A DNA stretch of 64,000 bases, taken from NCBI RefSeq assembly GCF_014905555.1, contig NZ_BNGS01000006.1:124001-188000 (forward strand), read 5' to 3'. The DNA is from Streptomyces sp. Y2F8-2. Lineage in GTDB: Bacteria > Actinomycetota > Actinomycetes > Streptomycetales > Streptomycetaceae. The notes under the pieces are model-generated. The model made no database searches. It was not told the DNA's origin and saw only the letters and a list, made by a program, of their open reading frames with translations. Position numbers and translations under genes: made by a program. The first letter of the stretch is position 1. Each line of letters starts with the position of its first letter. This document shows, piece after piece, positions 25,675-34,082 of this stretch.

Positions 25675-25735
25675 CGGACGCCAAGACGCACCGCGGGATG
25701 CAGGACAGTGCCCACAACGGGCCCTGTGACGTCTC

Positions 25736-25942
25736 TCACAGGTGGTGGGGGGGCTTCTCGTCCAGGAACCGCGCCAGATCGGCAGCGCTGTCACCGCTCG
25801 GGCGGGGCCGCTCCCCCCACCCCTGGTCCGTGTCGTCCGACGACTGCGTGGTCAGCGGGTCGTCGAAGACCAGGGCGTCCTTGGGCTCGGGCTTCGTATC
25901 CCGCGGTTCGCGGTCGGGGGTGGACGTCGGGGTGGCGCTCAT
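25736..25942 (-). CDS. Small acidic hypothetical protein
   Basis: A 68-residue protein rich in Asp, Pro, Thr and Ser (MSATPTSTPDREPRDTKPEP...ADLARFLDEKPPHHL), with no membrane helix. The composition suggests disorder with a short C-terminal helix. ATG at 25942. Convergent with mscL, divergent from the P1 peptidase. Function not recognised; the C-terminal ADLARFLDEKPPHHL looks like a conserved docking peptide. Confidence 0.65.
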   Translation of the reverse strand: MSATPTSTPDREPRDTKPEPKDALVFDDPLTTQSSDDTDQGWGERPRPSGDSAADLARFLDEKPPHHL

Positions 25943-26083
25943 AGCCCCAGCCTACGTCTCCGGTGCACCGGGACGGGGCGTCCCAACCTCGCAGACCGGG
26001 GCGCTCACCACGGGGTGACACCGACGGTGCGCATTTCTGCGGCGTGGTGTCATGACCGGCGCGCGGCGAAGGATCATGGGTCC

Positions 26084-27121
26084 ATGACACGTGACGCTCT
26101 GACAGATGTCGTCGGTCTGCGCGTGGGTCACGCCACCCGGATCGGGGACGGCTGGCTCACCGGCACCACGGTCGTCCTGGCTCCGGAGGGCGGCGCGGTC
26201 GCGGCGGTCGACGTGCGCGGAGGCGGACCCGGCACAAAGGAGACGGACGCGCTCGATCCACGCAACCTGGTGCAGAAGGTCGAGGCGGTCGTCCTGACCG
26301 GTGGCAGCGCCTACGGGCTCGACGCGGCGTCGGGCGTCATGGCCTGGCTGGAGGAGCACGGCCGCGGGGTGCGGGTGGGCCCCGAGCCGTCACACGTGGT
26401 GCCGGTCGTGCCGGCCGCCTGCGTCTTCGACCTGGGGCGCGGCGGCGACTTCAAGGCCCGCCCGGACGCGGCCATGGGCCGGGCGGCGGCCGAGGCGGCG
26501 GCCGCGAGCGAACCGGGCGCGCCCGTGGCGGAGGGCTGCGTGGGTGCGGGCACCGGCGCGACGGTCGGACCGCTCAAGGGTGGTGTCGGCACCGCGAGCA
26601 CCGTGCTGGACTCGGGGATCACGGTGGGCGCCCTGGTGGTGTGCAACGCGGTGGGCTCGGCGATGGACCCGGAGACGGGCGCGCTGTACGGGGAGTTGGT
26701 CCAGGGCCGGGTCGGCTGTCCGGCGCGGGAGGTGCACGAGGCCGCGCGGCGACGGCTCGCCGAAACCGCCGCGCATCTTGCGCGCCCGCCGCTGAACACG
26801 ACCCTCGCCGTGGTCGCGACCGACGCCGACCTCACCAAGGCGCAGGCGCAGAAGTTCGCAGGCGTGGCGCACGACGGTCTGGCGCGCGCCGTACGGCCGG
26901 CGCACCTGCTGCACGACGGGGACACGGTGTTCGCGCTGGCGACCGGCACCCGCCCGCTCGCCGCCGCGGATCCCCTCGCGCTGAACGAGGTCCTGGCGGC
27001 GGGCGCGGACCTCGTGACGCGCGCGATCGTACGGGCGGTGCGCGCCGCGGAGTCGGTGGACGGGCCGGGCGGGGCGTGGCCGTCGTACGGGGAGTTGTAC
27101 GGCGCGGCAGAGACGATATGA
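26084..27121 (+). CDS. P1 family self-cleaving peptidase (DmpA/NylC-like)
   Basis: A 345-residue Ntn-type peptidase. N-terminal VVGLRVGHATRIGDGWLTGTTVVL and GGGPGTKETDALDP are family blocks; TGGSAYGLDAASGVMAWLEE and GCVGAGTGATVG follow. The maturation site is Asn238-Thr239 in PLNTTLAVVAT, as in NylC-type members, giving a 238-residue alpha and 107-residue beta chain with Thr239 as nucleophile. Family members act on N-terminal beta-amino or D-amino acids and on nylon oligomers. ATG at 26084 has AAGGA upstream. Cytosolic (no signal peptide). Confidence 0.85.
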   Translation: MTRDALTDVVGLRVGHATRIGDGWLTGTTVVLAPEGGAVAAVDVRGGGPGTKETDALDPRNLVQKVEAVVLTGGSAYGLDAASGVMAWLEEHGRGVRVGPEPSHVVPVVPAACVFDLGRGGDFKARPDAAMGRAAAEAAAASEPGAPVAEGCVGAGTGATVGPLKGGVGTASTVLDSGITVGALVVCNAVGSAMDPETGALYGELVQGRVGCPAREVHEAARRRLAETAAHLARPPLNTTLAVVATDADLTKAQAQKFAGVAHDGLARAVRPAHLLHDGDTVFALATGTRPLAAADPLALNEVLAAGADLVTRAIVRAVRAAESVDGPGGAWPSYGELYGAAETI

Positions 27122-27296
27122 CAGGAGGGCATGAGAGGCCGAACGGCCCCGGGGTGGCGGGCGATTGTCCCGGTTCTGTCACGTAAGGGCGTGCGGCGTG
27201 GCGGAGGGGAACCCTTCAGCGCGGCGTTCGCTCTCTCTCCACGTACTCGAACGGATCACACACTCGAACGCACACCCCGACGACCTGGAGAAGCCT

Positions 27297-28520
27297 GTGA
27301 CAACGCCGGACATGCGAGCGCGGCGCGCGCTGGGGGCCTGTGCCGCCCTGATGGTCGGCGCCCTGACCCTCACCGCCTGCGGCGGCAGCGCCACGGCCGA
27401 CAACGACAAGGGCGGCAAGGACTCCCAGGAGTCCGCCAAGGTGTCCGCCGCCAGGATCATCATCTCCGCCAAGGACGGTTCGACCGGCGCGTCGATCAAC
27501 ACCACCGGAGTGAAGGTCAGCGACGGGAAGCTGACCCAGGTGAAGATGACGGCGGCCGGAACCGGCACGGCGGTGCCGGGGGAGATCTCCGCGGACGGGA
27601 CGACCTGGAAGCCGAAGGAGCAGCTGGACCGAGGGACGAAGTACCAGATCTCGGCCACCGCCAAGGACGCCGACAACCGGGTCGCCGCCGCCAACTCCAT
27701 CTTCACCACGGTCACTCAGGCGGGCAGCTTCATCGGCACGTACACGCCCGACGACGGGGCGACGGTCGGTGTAGGTATGCCGGTGTCCTTCACGTTCGAC
27801 AAGGCGATCACCGACAGGAAGGCCGTTCAGTCGCACATCACGGTGACGTCCAGCAGCGGCCAGCAGGTGGTGGGGCACTGGTTCGGCGCTCAGCGCCTGG
27901 ACTTCCGGCCCGAGGAGTACTGGAAGGCCGGCTCCAAGGTGACGATGAAGATCGACCTGGACGGTGTGGCGGGCGCGAACGGCGTCCGCGGTGTGCAGAA
28001 GAAGACCGTCACGTTCACCATCGGACGCTCCCAGGTCTCCACGGTCGACGCGAAGACCCAGACCATGACGGTCGTGCGGGACGGCAGGACCATCAGGACG
28101 ATTCCCGTGTCGACCGGCAGCCCGCAGCACACGACGTACAACGGGCGGATGGTGATCTCGGAGAAGTTCCCGCAGACGCGCATGAACAGCCAGACGGTCG
28201 GCCTCGGCGGCGAGTACAACATCCCGGACGTGCCGCACGCGATGCGGCTGACGACCTCCGGGACCTTCATCCACGGCAATTACTGGTACAACCAGGGCAA
28301 TCCACCCTTCGGCCGTGAGGGCACCAGCCACGGCTGCGTCGGCATGCAGGACGTGCAGGGCGCGCAGGGGAACACGATCGCCAAGTGGTTCTACGACAAC
28401 TCGCTCATCGGTGACGTCGTGATCGTCGAGAACTCCCCCGACACGACGGTCGCACCGGACAACGGCCTCAACGGCTGGAACATGCCATGGAGCGAGTGGA
28501 CCGCCGGAAGCACGGTGTGA
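27297..28520 (+). CDS. L,D-transpeptidase lipoprotein (YkuD domain)
   Basis: A 407-residue lipoprotein making 3-3 peptidoglycan cross-links. The lipobox L25-T26-A27-C28 follows a short membrane segment, so it is anchored outside. Two immunoglobulin-like domains (about 45-145 and 146-245) precede the YkuD catalytic domain, as in LdtMt2. His326 (GTFIHGNYWY) and Cys347 in SHGCVGM form the active site. GTG at 27297 (GGAG 6 bases upstream) chosen; ATG at 27312 is alternative. The C-terminal NGLNGWNMPWSEWTAGS is typical of actinobacterial members. Confidence 0.93.
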   Translation: MTTPDMRARRALGACAALMVGALTLTACGGSATADNDKGGKDSQESAKVSAARIIISAKDGSTGASINTTGVKVSDGKLTQVKMTAAGTGTAVPGEISADGTTWKPKEQLDRGTKYQISATAKDADNRVAAANSIFTTVTQAGSFIGTYTPDDGATVGVGMPVSFTFDKAITDRKAVQSHITVTSSSGQQVVGHWFGAQRLDFRPEEYWKAGSKVTMKIDLDGVAGANGVRGVQKKTVTFTIGRSQVSTVDAKTQTMTVVRDGRTIRTIPVSTGSPQHTTYNGRMVISEKFPQTRMNSQTVGLGGEYNIPDVPHAMRLTTSGTFIHGNYWYNQGNPPFGREGTSHGCVGMQDVQGAQGNTIAKWFYDNSLIGDVVIVENSPDTTVAPDNGLNGWNMPWSEWTAGSTV

Positions 28521-28580
28521 CCAGCCGCCCGATCGGCCTGGTGAGCTGCCCCTCTTCCAGAGGCATATGACTGCGGATCA

Positions 28581-28607
28581 GGCCGCACGGGAATACGCCG
28601 TGCGGCC
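28581..28607 (+). terminator. Terminator after the L,D-transpeptidase gene
   Basis: GGCCGCACGG (28581-28590), loop GAATACG, then CCGTGCGGCC (28598-28607), followed by CGTCCGTTTTCCC. Confidence 0.75.
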
Positions 28608-28713
28608 CGTCCGTTTTCCCACCGTGGGTTTTCCCGGTTCCCGGGCACGATGTCCGAGCAAGGGGCTACGGTATGCACCCACAAGGTGACATGCAGCAAC
28701 GCCGGGAGAAACC

Positions 28714-29487
28714 TTGAGCGTTCCGTACGAGACGGCAGCGTACGAGCCGGCCGAGTCGCCGGAGTCCCCTGAGGAGCACCTCGCGCGACTCCTCGGCCGC
28801 GCCGTGAACTCCTTCGAGCTGCCCGACGAGACGATCGGGTGCCTGGACTGCGCGCTGGCGTACGACAGTTCACTGCACTCCGCGCACCACAGCGCGGGGC
28901 TGCACCGGGAGACCTACCGGCACACCTGGCTGCTCGCGGACGGCACGGCCGTCACCCTGTGGGAGCTCGTCCACAACACGGCGCCGGGCGGCCATCTCGA
29001 GCACGAGGTGTACGTGGACGCGGAGGAGCTGCGCACCGCCACGGCCCGGCTCCCGCTGTCATCGGACACACCGGACTTCGAACTGCCGGTGCCGGCACAG
29101 CTGTCTCCGGTCCCCGAGCCCCGTCACGCCTACGTGCCCGACGACTCGGCGGACCACGCGCGCCGGCTGCTGCGCCGGGCGGAGAACCCGGACCGGCCGG
29201 GCGCGGACCTGTCGACGTTACTGCTGGACTCGGCCTTCGCCCACGAGATCACGCAGGCGTTCGGGCGGCCGCCCCGGGCCGGTCAGGCGGGGGCGGCGCT
29301 GCGCTTCTCGCTGTACGAGCACGCGTTCCTGCTGCGGGACGGCAGGGAGCTGTCCCTGTGGGAGGTCGAGCACACGGCGACACCGGACGGCCGGCACATG
29401 TGCGAGGTGTACGCGACCGAGGAGGCGGCCCGGGAGGCGATGGAGCGCCGCGCGGCGACGCTGGGCCAACCGGCGGACACCGTATAG
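28714..29487 (+). CDS. DUF6227-like protein with a TTA codon
   Basis: A 257-residue soluble acidic protein with two similar halves: each ends in a strand pattern LxDGTAVTLWELVHNTAPGGHLEHEVYV (about 80-105) or LRDGRELSLWEVEHTATPDGRHMCEVY (about 208-234), so it looks like an internal duplication. TTG start at 28714 with GGGAGAAACC upstream. Leu169 is encoded by TTA (29218-29220), the rare codon read by the bldA tRNA, suggesting developmental control of translation. I assign it to the Streptomyces DUF6227 family from memory; function unknown. Confidence 0.65.
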   Translation: MSVPYETAAYEPAESPESPEEHLARLLGRAVNSFELPDETIGCLDCALAYDSSLHSAHHSAGLHRETYRHTWLLADGTAVTLWELVHNTAPGGHLEHEVYVDAEELRTATARLPLSSDTPDFELPVPAQLSPVPEPRHAYVPDDSADHARRLLRRAENPDRPGADLSTLLLDSAFAHEITQAFGRPPRAGQAGAALRFSLYEHAFLLRDGRELSLWEVEHTATPDGRHMCEVYATEEAAREAMERRAATLGQPADTV

Positions 29488-29501
29488 CGCCTGCCGCGGC
29501 A

Positions 29502-29768
29502 CTAGCTTCCGGAGTGCCCCTGGGAGCGGCCGTCGCCGAAGCGCCGTACCAGGTGGGCGAAGGCGTCCCGTTCGGCAGGGGTGAGGTGGACCGAGTCCCA
29601 GTGGGGGGCCGTCCATCGCTGCCGGGGGACGCCGCGGAGGGTTCCGCGCCGCATCACGCCCTTGCGGTACTGGCGGTGCATTTGGAACAGGCCGATCACC
29701 CAGAGGCCGGTCGCTACGGCGGCGACGACCACGGAGACCACCAGAGGGATCGACTCGTGCGCGGGCAT
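29502..29768 (-). CDS. Small single-span membrane protein
   Basis: An 88-residue protein. The N-terminal helix IPLVVSVVVAAVATGLWVIGLF (about 7-28) spans the membrane; the cytoplasmic part is basic (RQYRKGVMRRGTLRGVPRQRW) and ends in LTPAERDAFAHLVRRFGDG. ATG at 29768 is the start that places the helix at the N-terminus. Convergent with the DUF6227 gene, with 14 bases between stops. No function recognised. Confidence 0.65.
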   Translation of the reverse strand: MPAHESIPLVVSVVVAAVATGLWVIGLFQMHRQYRKGVMRRGTLRGVPRQRWTAPHWDSVHLTPAERDAFAHLVRRFGDGRSQGHSGS

Positions 29769-29904
29769 GCCTCCAGTAGACACCACCAACCGGGCTTCCA
29801 GCACCGGACCGTGACCAATCTCGCAGGCGCGACCAGCGTGATGAGTACGACGTCTACGGCCAGTCGCGGCGAAGGCGGGCAAAGGACGAGGTAAGCACGC
29901 CAAG

Positions 29905-29952
29905 AACGCGGTTGGGCCGCGCCCCTGTTGAGGGGCGCGGCCCAACCGCGTT
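29905..29952 (-). terminator. Long perfect terminator hairpin of the fru operon
   Basis: A perfect 22-bp stem (29905-29926 with 29931-29952) with loop GTTG, located 16 bases downstream of the fruA stop in the direction of transcription. Confidence 0.85.
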
Positions 29953-29967
29953 GTCAGCGCCGCCGGA

Positions 29968-32064
29968 TCAGGCGGCGACGGGCTGCTTGGAGTCACGGGC
30001 CGACACCGACGCTCCCGCGGCCTCCGTCGCGGAGCCCTCGGGGCTCTGCTTGCGCATGCCCTTCAGGATCACCACCAGAGCCGTGGTCACGCACACGCCG
30101 GCGACGAGGGCGACCAGGTAGAGGAACGGGTTGCCGATCAGCGGGACCACGAAGATGCCGCCGTGCGGGGCGCGCAGCGTGGCGCCGAAGCCCATCGACA
30201 GGGCGCCGGTGATGGCGCCGCCGACCATGGACGAAGGGATGACGCGCAGCGGGTCGGCCGCCGCGAACGGGATCGCGCCCTCGGAGATGAAGGAGGCGCC
30301 GAGCACCCAGGCGGCCTTGCCGTTCTCGCGCTCGGTGTGCGTGAAGAGCTTGCCGCGCACGGTGGTGGCCAGCGCCATCGCCAGCGGCGGGACCATACCG
30401 GCGGCCATCACCGCGGCCATGATCTTCATCGCGGAGTCGCTCGGGTTGGAGACCGCGATACCGGCGGTGGCGAAGGTGTACGCGACCTTGTTGACCGGGC
30501 CGCCGAGGTCGAAGCACATCATCACGCCGAGCAGGGCGCCGAGCAGGATGGCGTTGGTGCCGGAGAGGCTGTTCAGCCAGTCGGTCATGCCCTTCTGCGC
30601 GGAGGCGATGGGCTTGCCGATCACCACGAACATCAGGAACCCGACGATCGCCGCGGAGATCAGCGGGATCACCACCACCGGCATGATGCCGCGCAGCGCC
30701 GGCGGGATCTTGACCTTCTGGATCCCCATCACCACGCCACCGGCGATCAGGCCGGCGACCAGGCCGCCCAGGAAGCCCGCATTGATGGTGAGGGCGATCG
30801 AGCCGCCGACGAAGCCGGGCACCAGACCGGGACGGTCCGCCATGCCGTAGGCGATGTAGCCGGCCAGGACCGGGACGAGGAAGCCGAAGGACACCACGCC
30901 GATCTGGAAGAGCAGCGCGGCCCAGCTGTCGCCCTGGGACCACACGAAGTGGTCCATGACCGAAGGCGCCTTGTTGATCTTGTAGCCGCCGATCGCGAAG
31001 CCGAGGGCGATGAGCAGACCACCCGCGGCGACGAACGGGACCATGTAGCTCACGCCGGACATCAGCCACTTGCGCAGCTTGGTGCCGTACCCCTCGCCGG
31101 ACTCACCGGCGCGCTCCACGGGCGTACCGCCGGAGGCGGGAGCGGTCACCTCGCCGCGCTCGGCCTTCGCGCGCACCTCGGCGATCAGCTCGGCGGGCCG
31201 GTTGATGCCCGCCTTCACGCCGACGTCGACGGTCGGCTTGCCGGCGAAGCGGTCCTTCTCCCGCACGGGGACGTCATGGGCGAAGATCACCGCGTCCGCC
31301 GCCGTGATGACGGCCGGGTCGAGCCGGGTGAAGCCGGCCGAGCCCTGCGTCTCGACGACGAGTTCGACACCCGCCTCGCGGCCCGCGTTCTCCAGCGACT
31401 CGGCGGCCATGTAGGTGTGGGCGATACCGGTCGGGCAGGAGGTGACGGCGACGATACGGAACGGGCGCCCGTCCGCCTCCTCACCGGCCGCCTCCGAGGA
31501 GGCGGCGGCGGTGCGCTCCTCGACCGCCGCAGGAGCCTCGACCGCCGCCGGGGCCTCGGCCGCCGCCGGGGCCTCGGCCACCGCAGGAGCCTGAGCCGCC
31601 GGAGCCTGAGCCGCCGCGGGAGCCTCGTCGCCGCGGATGAGCGCGGCCGCGGCCGCCGCGTCCTTCACGGACCGCAGCGCGGAGGTGAACTCGGTGTTCA
31701 TCAGCTGGCGGGCCAGTGAGGACAGGATCGTCAGGTGCGCGTCGTCCGCGCCCGCCGGGGCGGCGATCAGGAAGATCAGGTCGGCCGGGCCGTCCGCGGC
31801 ACCGAAGTCGATGCCCCGCGCGCTGCGCCCGAAGCCGAGGGTCGGCTCGGTGACGTGCTCGCTGCGGCAGTGCGGTATGCCGATGCCGCCGTCGAGGCCG
31901 GTCGGCATCTGCGCCTCGCGGGCGGCCACGTCGGCGAGGAAGCCCTCCAGGTCGGTCACCCGGCCCTGGGCCACCATCCGCTCGGCGAGGGCACGGGCCG
32001 CCGCTTCCTTGGTGTCGGCGGACAGGTCGAGGTCGACCAGGTCCGCGGTGATCATCTCGCTCAT
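29968..32064 (-). CDS. fruA: Fructose PTS permease, EIIABC fusion
   Basis: A 698-residue fructose permease phosphorylating fructose to fructose-1-phosphate during uptake. EIIA at 1-145 has the phospho-His in GIPHCRSEH (His65). An Ala/Pro/Glu-rich linker spans 147-198. EIIB at 200-300 has Cys210 in VTSCPTGIAHTYMA. EIIC at about 330-675 has eight or more membrane helices and the GGPVNKVAYTFATAGI block. ATG at 32064 follows GAAGGAG by 7 bases. It lies last in fruR-fruK-fruA with a 169-bp gap after fruK that could hold an internal promoter. Confidence 0.95.
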   Translation of the reverse strand: MSEMITADLVDLDLSADTKEAAARALAERMVAQGRVTDLEGFLADVAAREAQMPTGLDGGIGIPHCRSEHVTEPTLGFGRSARGIDFGAADGPADLIFLIAAPAGADDAHLTILSSLARQLMNTEFTSALRSVKDAAAAAALIRGDEAPAAAQAPAAQAPAVAEAPAAAEAPAAVEAPAAVEERTAAASSEAAGEEADGRPFRIVAVTSCPTGIAHTYMAAESLENAGREAGVELVVETQGSAGFTRLDPAVITAADAVIFAHDVPVREKDRFAGKPTVDVGVKAGINRPAELIAEVRAKAERGEVTAPASGGTPVERAGESGEGYGTKLRKWLMSGVSYMVPFVAAGGLLIALGFAIGGYKINKAPSVMDHFVWSQGDSWAALLFQIGVVSFGFLVPVLAGYIAYGMADRPGLVPGFVGGSIALTINAGFLGGLVAGLIAGGVVMGIQKVKIPPALRGIMPVVVIPLISAAIVGFLMFVVIGKPIASAQKGMTDWLNSLSGTNAILLGALLGVMMCFDLGGPVNKVAYTFATAGIAVSNPSDSAMKIMAAVMAAGMVPPLAMALATTVRGKLFTHTERENGKAAWVLGASFISEGAIPFAAADPLRVIPSSMVGGAITGALSMGFGATLRAPHGGIFVVPLIGNPFLYLVALVAGVCVTTALVVILKGMRKQSPEGSATEAAGASVSARDSKQPVAA

Positions 32065-32233
32065 CGCGGGCTCCTTCGCACGCGTATCGCCCGGGGGTTG
32101 TCGTGGGCGGTGGTGGGGACGGGGGTGAGGTGAGGTGCTACGGGGAGGGAGGGGGCGGCGAGGCCGGGGAAACCCCGCCTTCGGGTGGCTGCGGCGGGCA
32201 CGAGGGCCGCCTTCCGCCGCGTCGGGTGCGCGC

Positions 32234-33187
32234 TCATGAGACGGGCTCCGTCAACACGCGGTCCACGGGTACCTCCGACGTGACGGTGACGGCGGAGAGG
32301 TCGAGGTCGGCGGGGGTCGGCATCACGCTGCCGGGCAGCTGGACCGCTGCGGCGCCATGGGCGACGGCCGAGGCCAGGGCCTCCGGGCCGCTGCCGCCCG
32401 CGATCAGGAAACCGGCGAGCGAGGAGTCGCCGGCCCCGACGTTGGAGCGTACGGCATCGACGCGGGCGCTGCCGAACCATGTGCCGGCGGCGTTGACCAG
32501 CAGTTGTCCGTCCGCGCCGAGGCTCGCGAGCACGGCGCTCGCGCCCATCGCGCGCAGCTCCTCTGCCGCCTTGGCCGCGTCGCCCACCGTGACGAGGGGG
32601 CGCCCGACGGCCTCCGCGAGTTCCTCGGCGTTCGGCTTCACCACGTCGGGGCGCTCGCGCAGTGCTTCCAGGAGCGCGGGACCGGAGGTGTCGAGCGCGA
32701 TCCGGGCGCCCGCGGCGTGGGCACGGGCCACCAGGTCGGCGTACCAGGACGGGGCGAGGCCGCGCGGGAGGCTGCCGCAGCAGGTGATCCAGGTGGTGTC
32801 GGCCGCCTGGTACTGCGCGCGGACCGTCTCCAGGAGGAGTTCGGCCTCGGCGGGGGACAGTTCCGGACCGGGCGCGTTGATCTTGGTGAGGGTGCCGTCG
32901 GGTTCGGCGACCGCGATGTTGGAGCGGGTGGCTCCGGCGATCGGGACCGGTGCGACGTCGATGCCCTGGGCGTGCAGCAGGTCGGCGACGAGCGCGCCGG
33001 GGGCACCGCCGAGGGGCAGGACGGCGACCGTGCGCTGCCCGGCCGCGGCTACCGCGCGCGAGACGTTCACGCCCTTGCCGCCCGGGTCCACCTGTTCGCC
33101 GGTGGCCCGGATGACCTCGCCGCGGTCCAGGGACGGGACCTCGTACGTGCGGTCGAGGGAGGGGTTCGGGGTGACGGTGAGAATCAT
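32234..33187 (-). CDS. fruK: 1-phosphofructokinase
   Basis: A 317-residue PfkB-family kinase converting fructose-1-phosphate to fructose-1,6-bisphosphate. N-terminal ILTVTPNPSLDRTYEV and DPGGKGVNVSRA (about 35-46) bind the sugar; the PfkB signature with the catalytic Asp is NVGAGDSSLAGFL (about 249-261). ATG at 33187 overlaps the fruR stop as ATGA, so the two are coupled. Confidence 0.95.
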   Translation of the reverse strand: MILTVTPNPSLDRTYEVPSLDRGEVIRATGEQVDPGGKGVNVSRAVAAAGQRTVAVLPLGGAPGALVADLLHAQGIDVAPVPIAGATRSNIAVAEPDGTLTKINAPGPELSPAEAELLLETVRAQYQAADTTWITCCGSLPRGLAPSWYADLVARAHAAGARIALDTSGPALLEALRERPDVVKPNAEELAEAVGRPLVTVGDAAKAAEELRAMGASAVLASLGADGQLLVNAAGTWFGSARVDAVRSNVGAGDSSLAGFLIAGGSGPEALASAVAHGAAAVQLPGSVMPTPADLDLSAVTVTSEVPVDRVLTEPVS

Positions 33188-33945
33188 GCGCGCACTACTT
33201 CCGTGCCGCCGCGCTCGATCGCGGTGGCGTCCTCGGGGCTCAGCCCGCTGTCGGTGATCAGCAGGTCCACATCACCGAGGTTGCCGAAGCGGGCGAATTG
33301 CTCCTGGCCGTGCTTGGAGGAGTCGGCGAGCAGCACCACCCGGCGCGCGGCGCGGATCGCCGCACGCTTGACGGCCGCCTCTGCGAGGTCGGGCGTGGTC
33401 AGTCCGTGGTCGGCGGAGAAGCCGTTGGCGGCGATGAACACGACGTCGGCGCGGATCTCTCCGTAGGCGCGCAGCGCCCAGGCGTCCACGGCGGCGCGCG
33501 TACGGTGCCGGACGCGCCCGCCGACCAGATGGAGTTGGATGCCGGGGTGGTCCGCGAGGCGAGCCGCGGTGGGCAGGCTGTGCGTGACGACGGTGAGCTG
33601 CGCGTCCAGCGGGATCGCCCCCGCCAGCCGTGCGACCGTCGAACCGGCGTCGAGGATCATCGTGCCCCCGCTCGGCAGCTCGGCGAGGGCCGCCTTGGCG
33701 ATCCGGTCCTTCTCGTCGGCCGCGGTGGACTCCCGTTCGGCCAGATCCGGCTCGAAGTCGAGGCGCCCGGCGGGGATGGCGCCCCCGTGCACCCGGCGCA
33801 GGAGGCCCGCCCGGTCGAGGGCCTTCAGGTCGCGGCGGATGGTCTCGGCCGTGACCTGGAACTCCTCGGCCAGCGAGACGACATCGACCCGGCCGCCGTC
33901 ACGGGCGAGCCGGAGGATCTCCTGCTGTCGCTCCGGCGCGTACAT
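33184..33945 (-). CDS. fruR: DeoR family regulator of the fructose operon
   Basis: A 253-residue DeoR-type repressor: N-terminal helix-turn-helix (ERQQEILRLARDGGRVDVVSLAEEFQVTAETIRRDLKAL split over about 5-43, then LLRRVHGGA), and a sugar-phosphate isomerase-like sensor domain with DAGSTVARLA and VFIAANGFSADHGLTTPD. ATG at 33945 is preceded by GGAGG. First gene of the fru operon; most likely responds to fructose-1-phosphate. Confidence 0.92.
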   Translation of the reverse strand: MYAPERQQEILRLARDGGRVDVVSLAEEFQVTAETIRRDLKALDRAGLLRRVHGGAIPAGRLDFEPDLAERESTAADEKDRIAKAALAELPSGGTMILDAGSTVARLAGAIPLDAQLTVVTHSLPTAARLADHPGIQLHLVGGRVRHRTRAAVDAWALRAYGEIRADVVFIAANGFSADHGLTTPDLAEAAVKRAAIRAARRVVLLADSSKHGQEQFARFGNLGDVDLLITDSGLSPEDATAIERGGTEVVRA

Positions 33946-33954
33946 GTCTGTTCA

Positions 33955-34019
33955 CCTCCGACCATGCCCGAACGTGTGGTTTCAGGTCGGAGGCTACGTC
34001 CGAATTTCCGGAAAGTAAA
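33955..34019 (-). promoter_or_regulatory. fruR-fruK-fruA promoter with inverted repeat
   Basis: Reading leftward: -35 TTTACT (34019-34014), 17-bp spacer, -10 TAGCCT (33996-33991), which places the transcript start near 33984. A TTTCCGGAAA palindrome (34005-34014) lies in the spacer. A 9-bp inverted repeat, CCTCCGACC (33955-33963) and GGTCGGAGG (33985-33993), joins the -10 region to the Shine-Dalgarno. These are candidate FruR operators. Confidence 0.6.
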
Positions 34020-34082
34020 CAGGTTGGTGCTACAGAACGGACACGAACGGGCGCGGTGTGCTGCGTCGGCTTGCGGCCTCGG

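Noticed and set aside
33955..33993. Hairpin hiding the Shine-Dalgarno in the fruR mRNA
   Set aside because: With the promoter as read, one arm lies at the -10 and would not be transcribed; kept only as a DNA repeat unless the start is mapped upstream.
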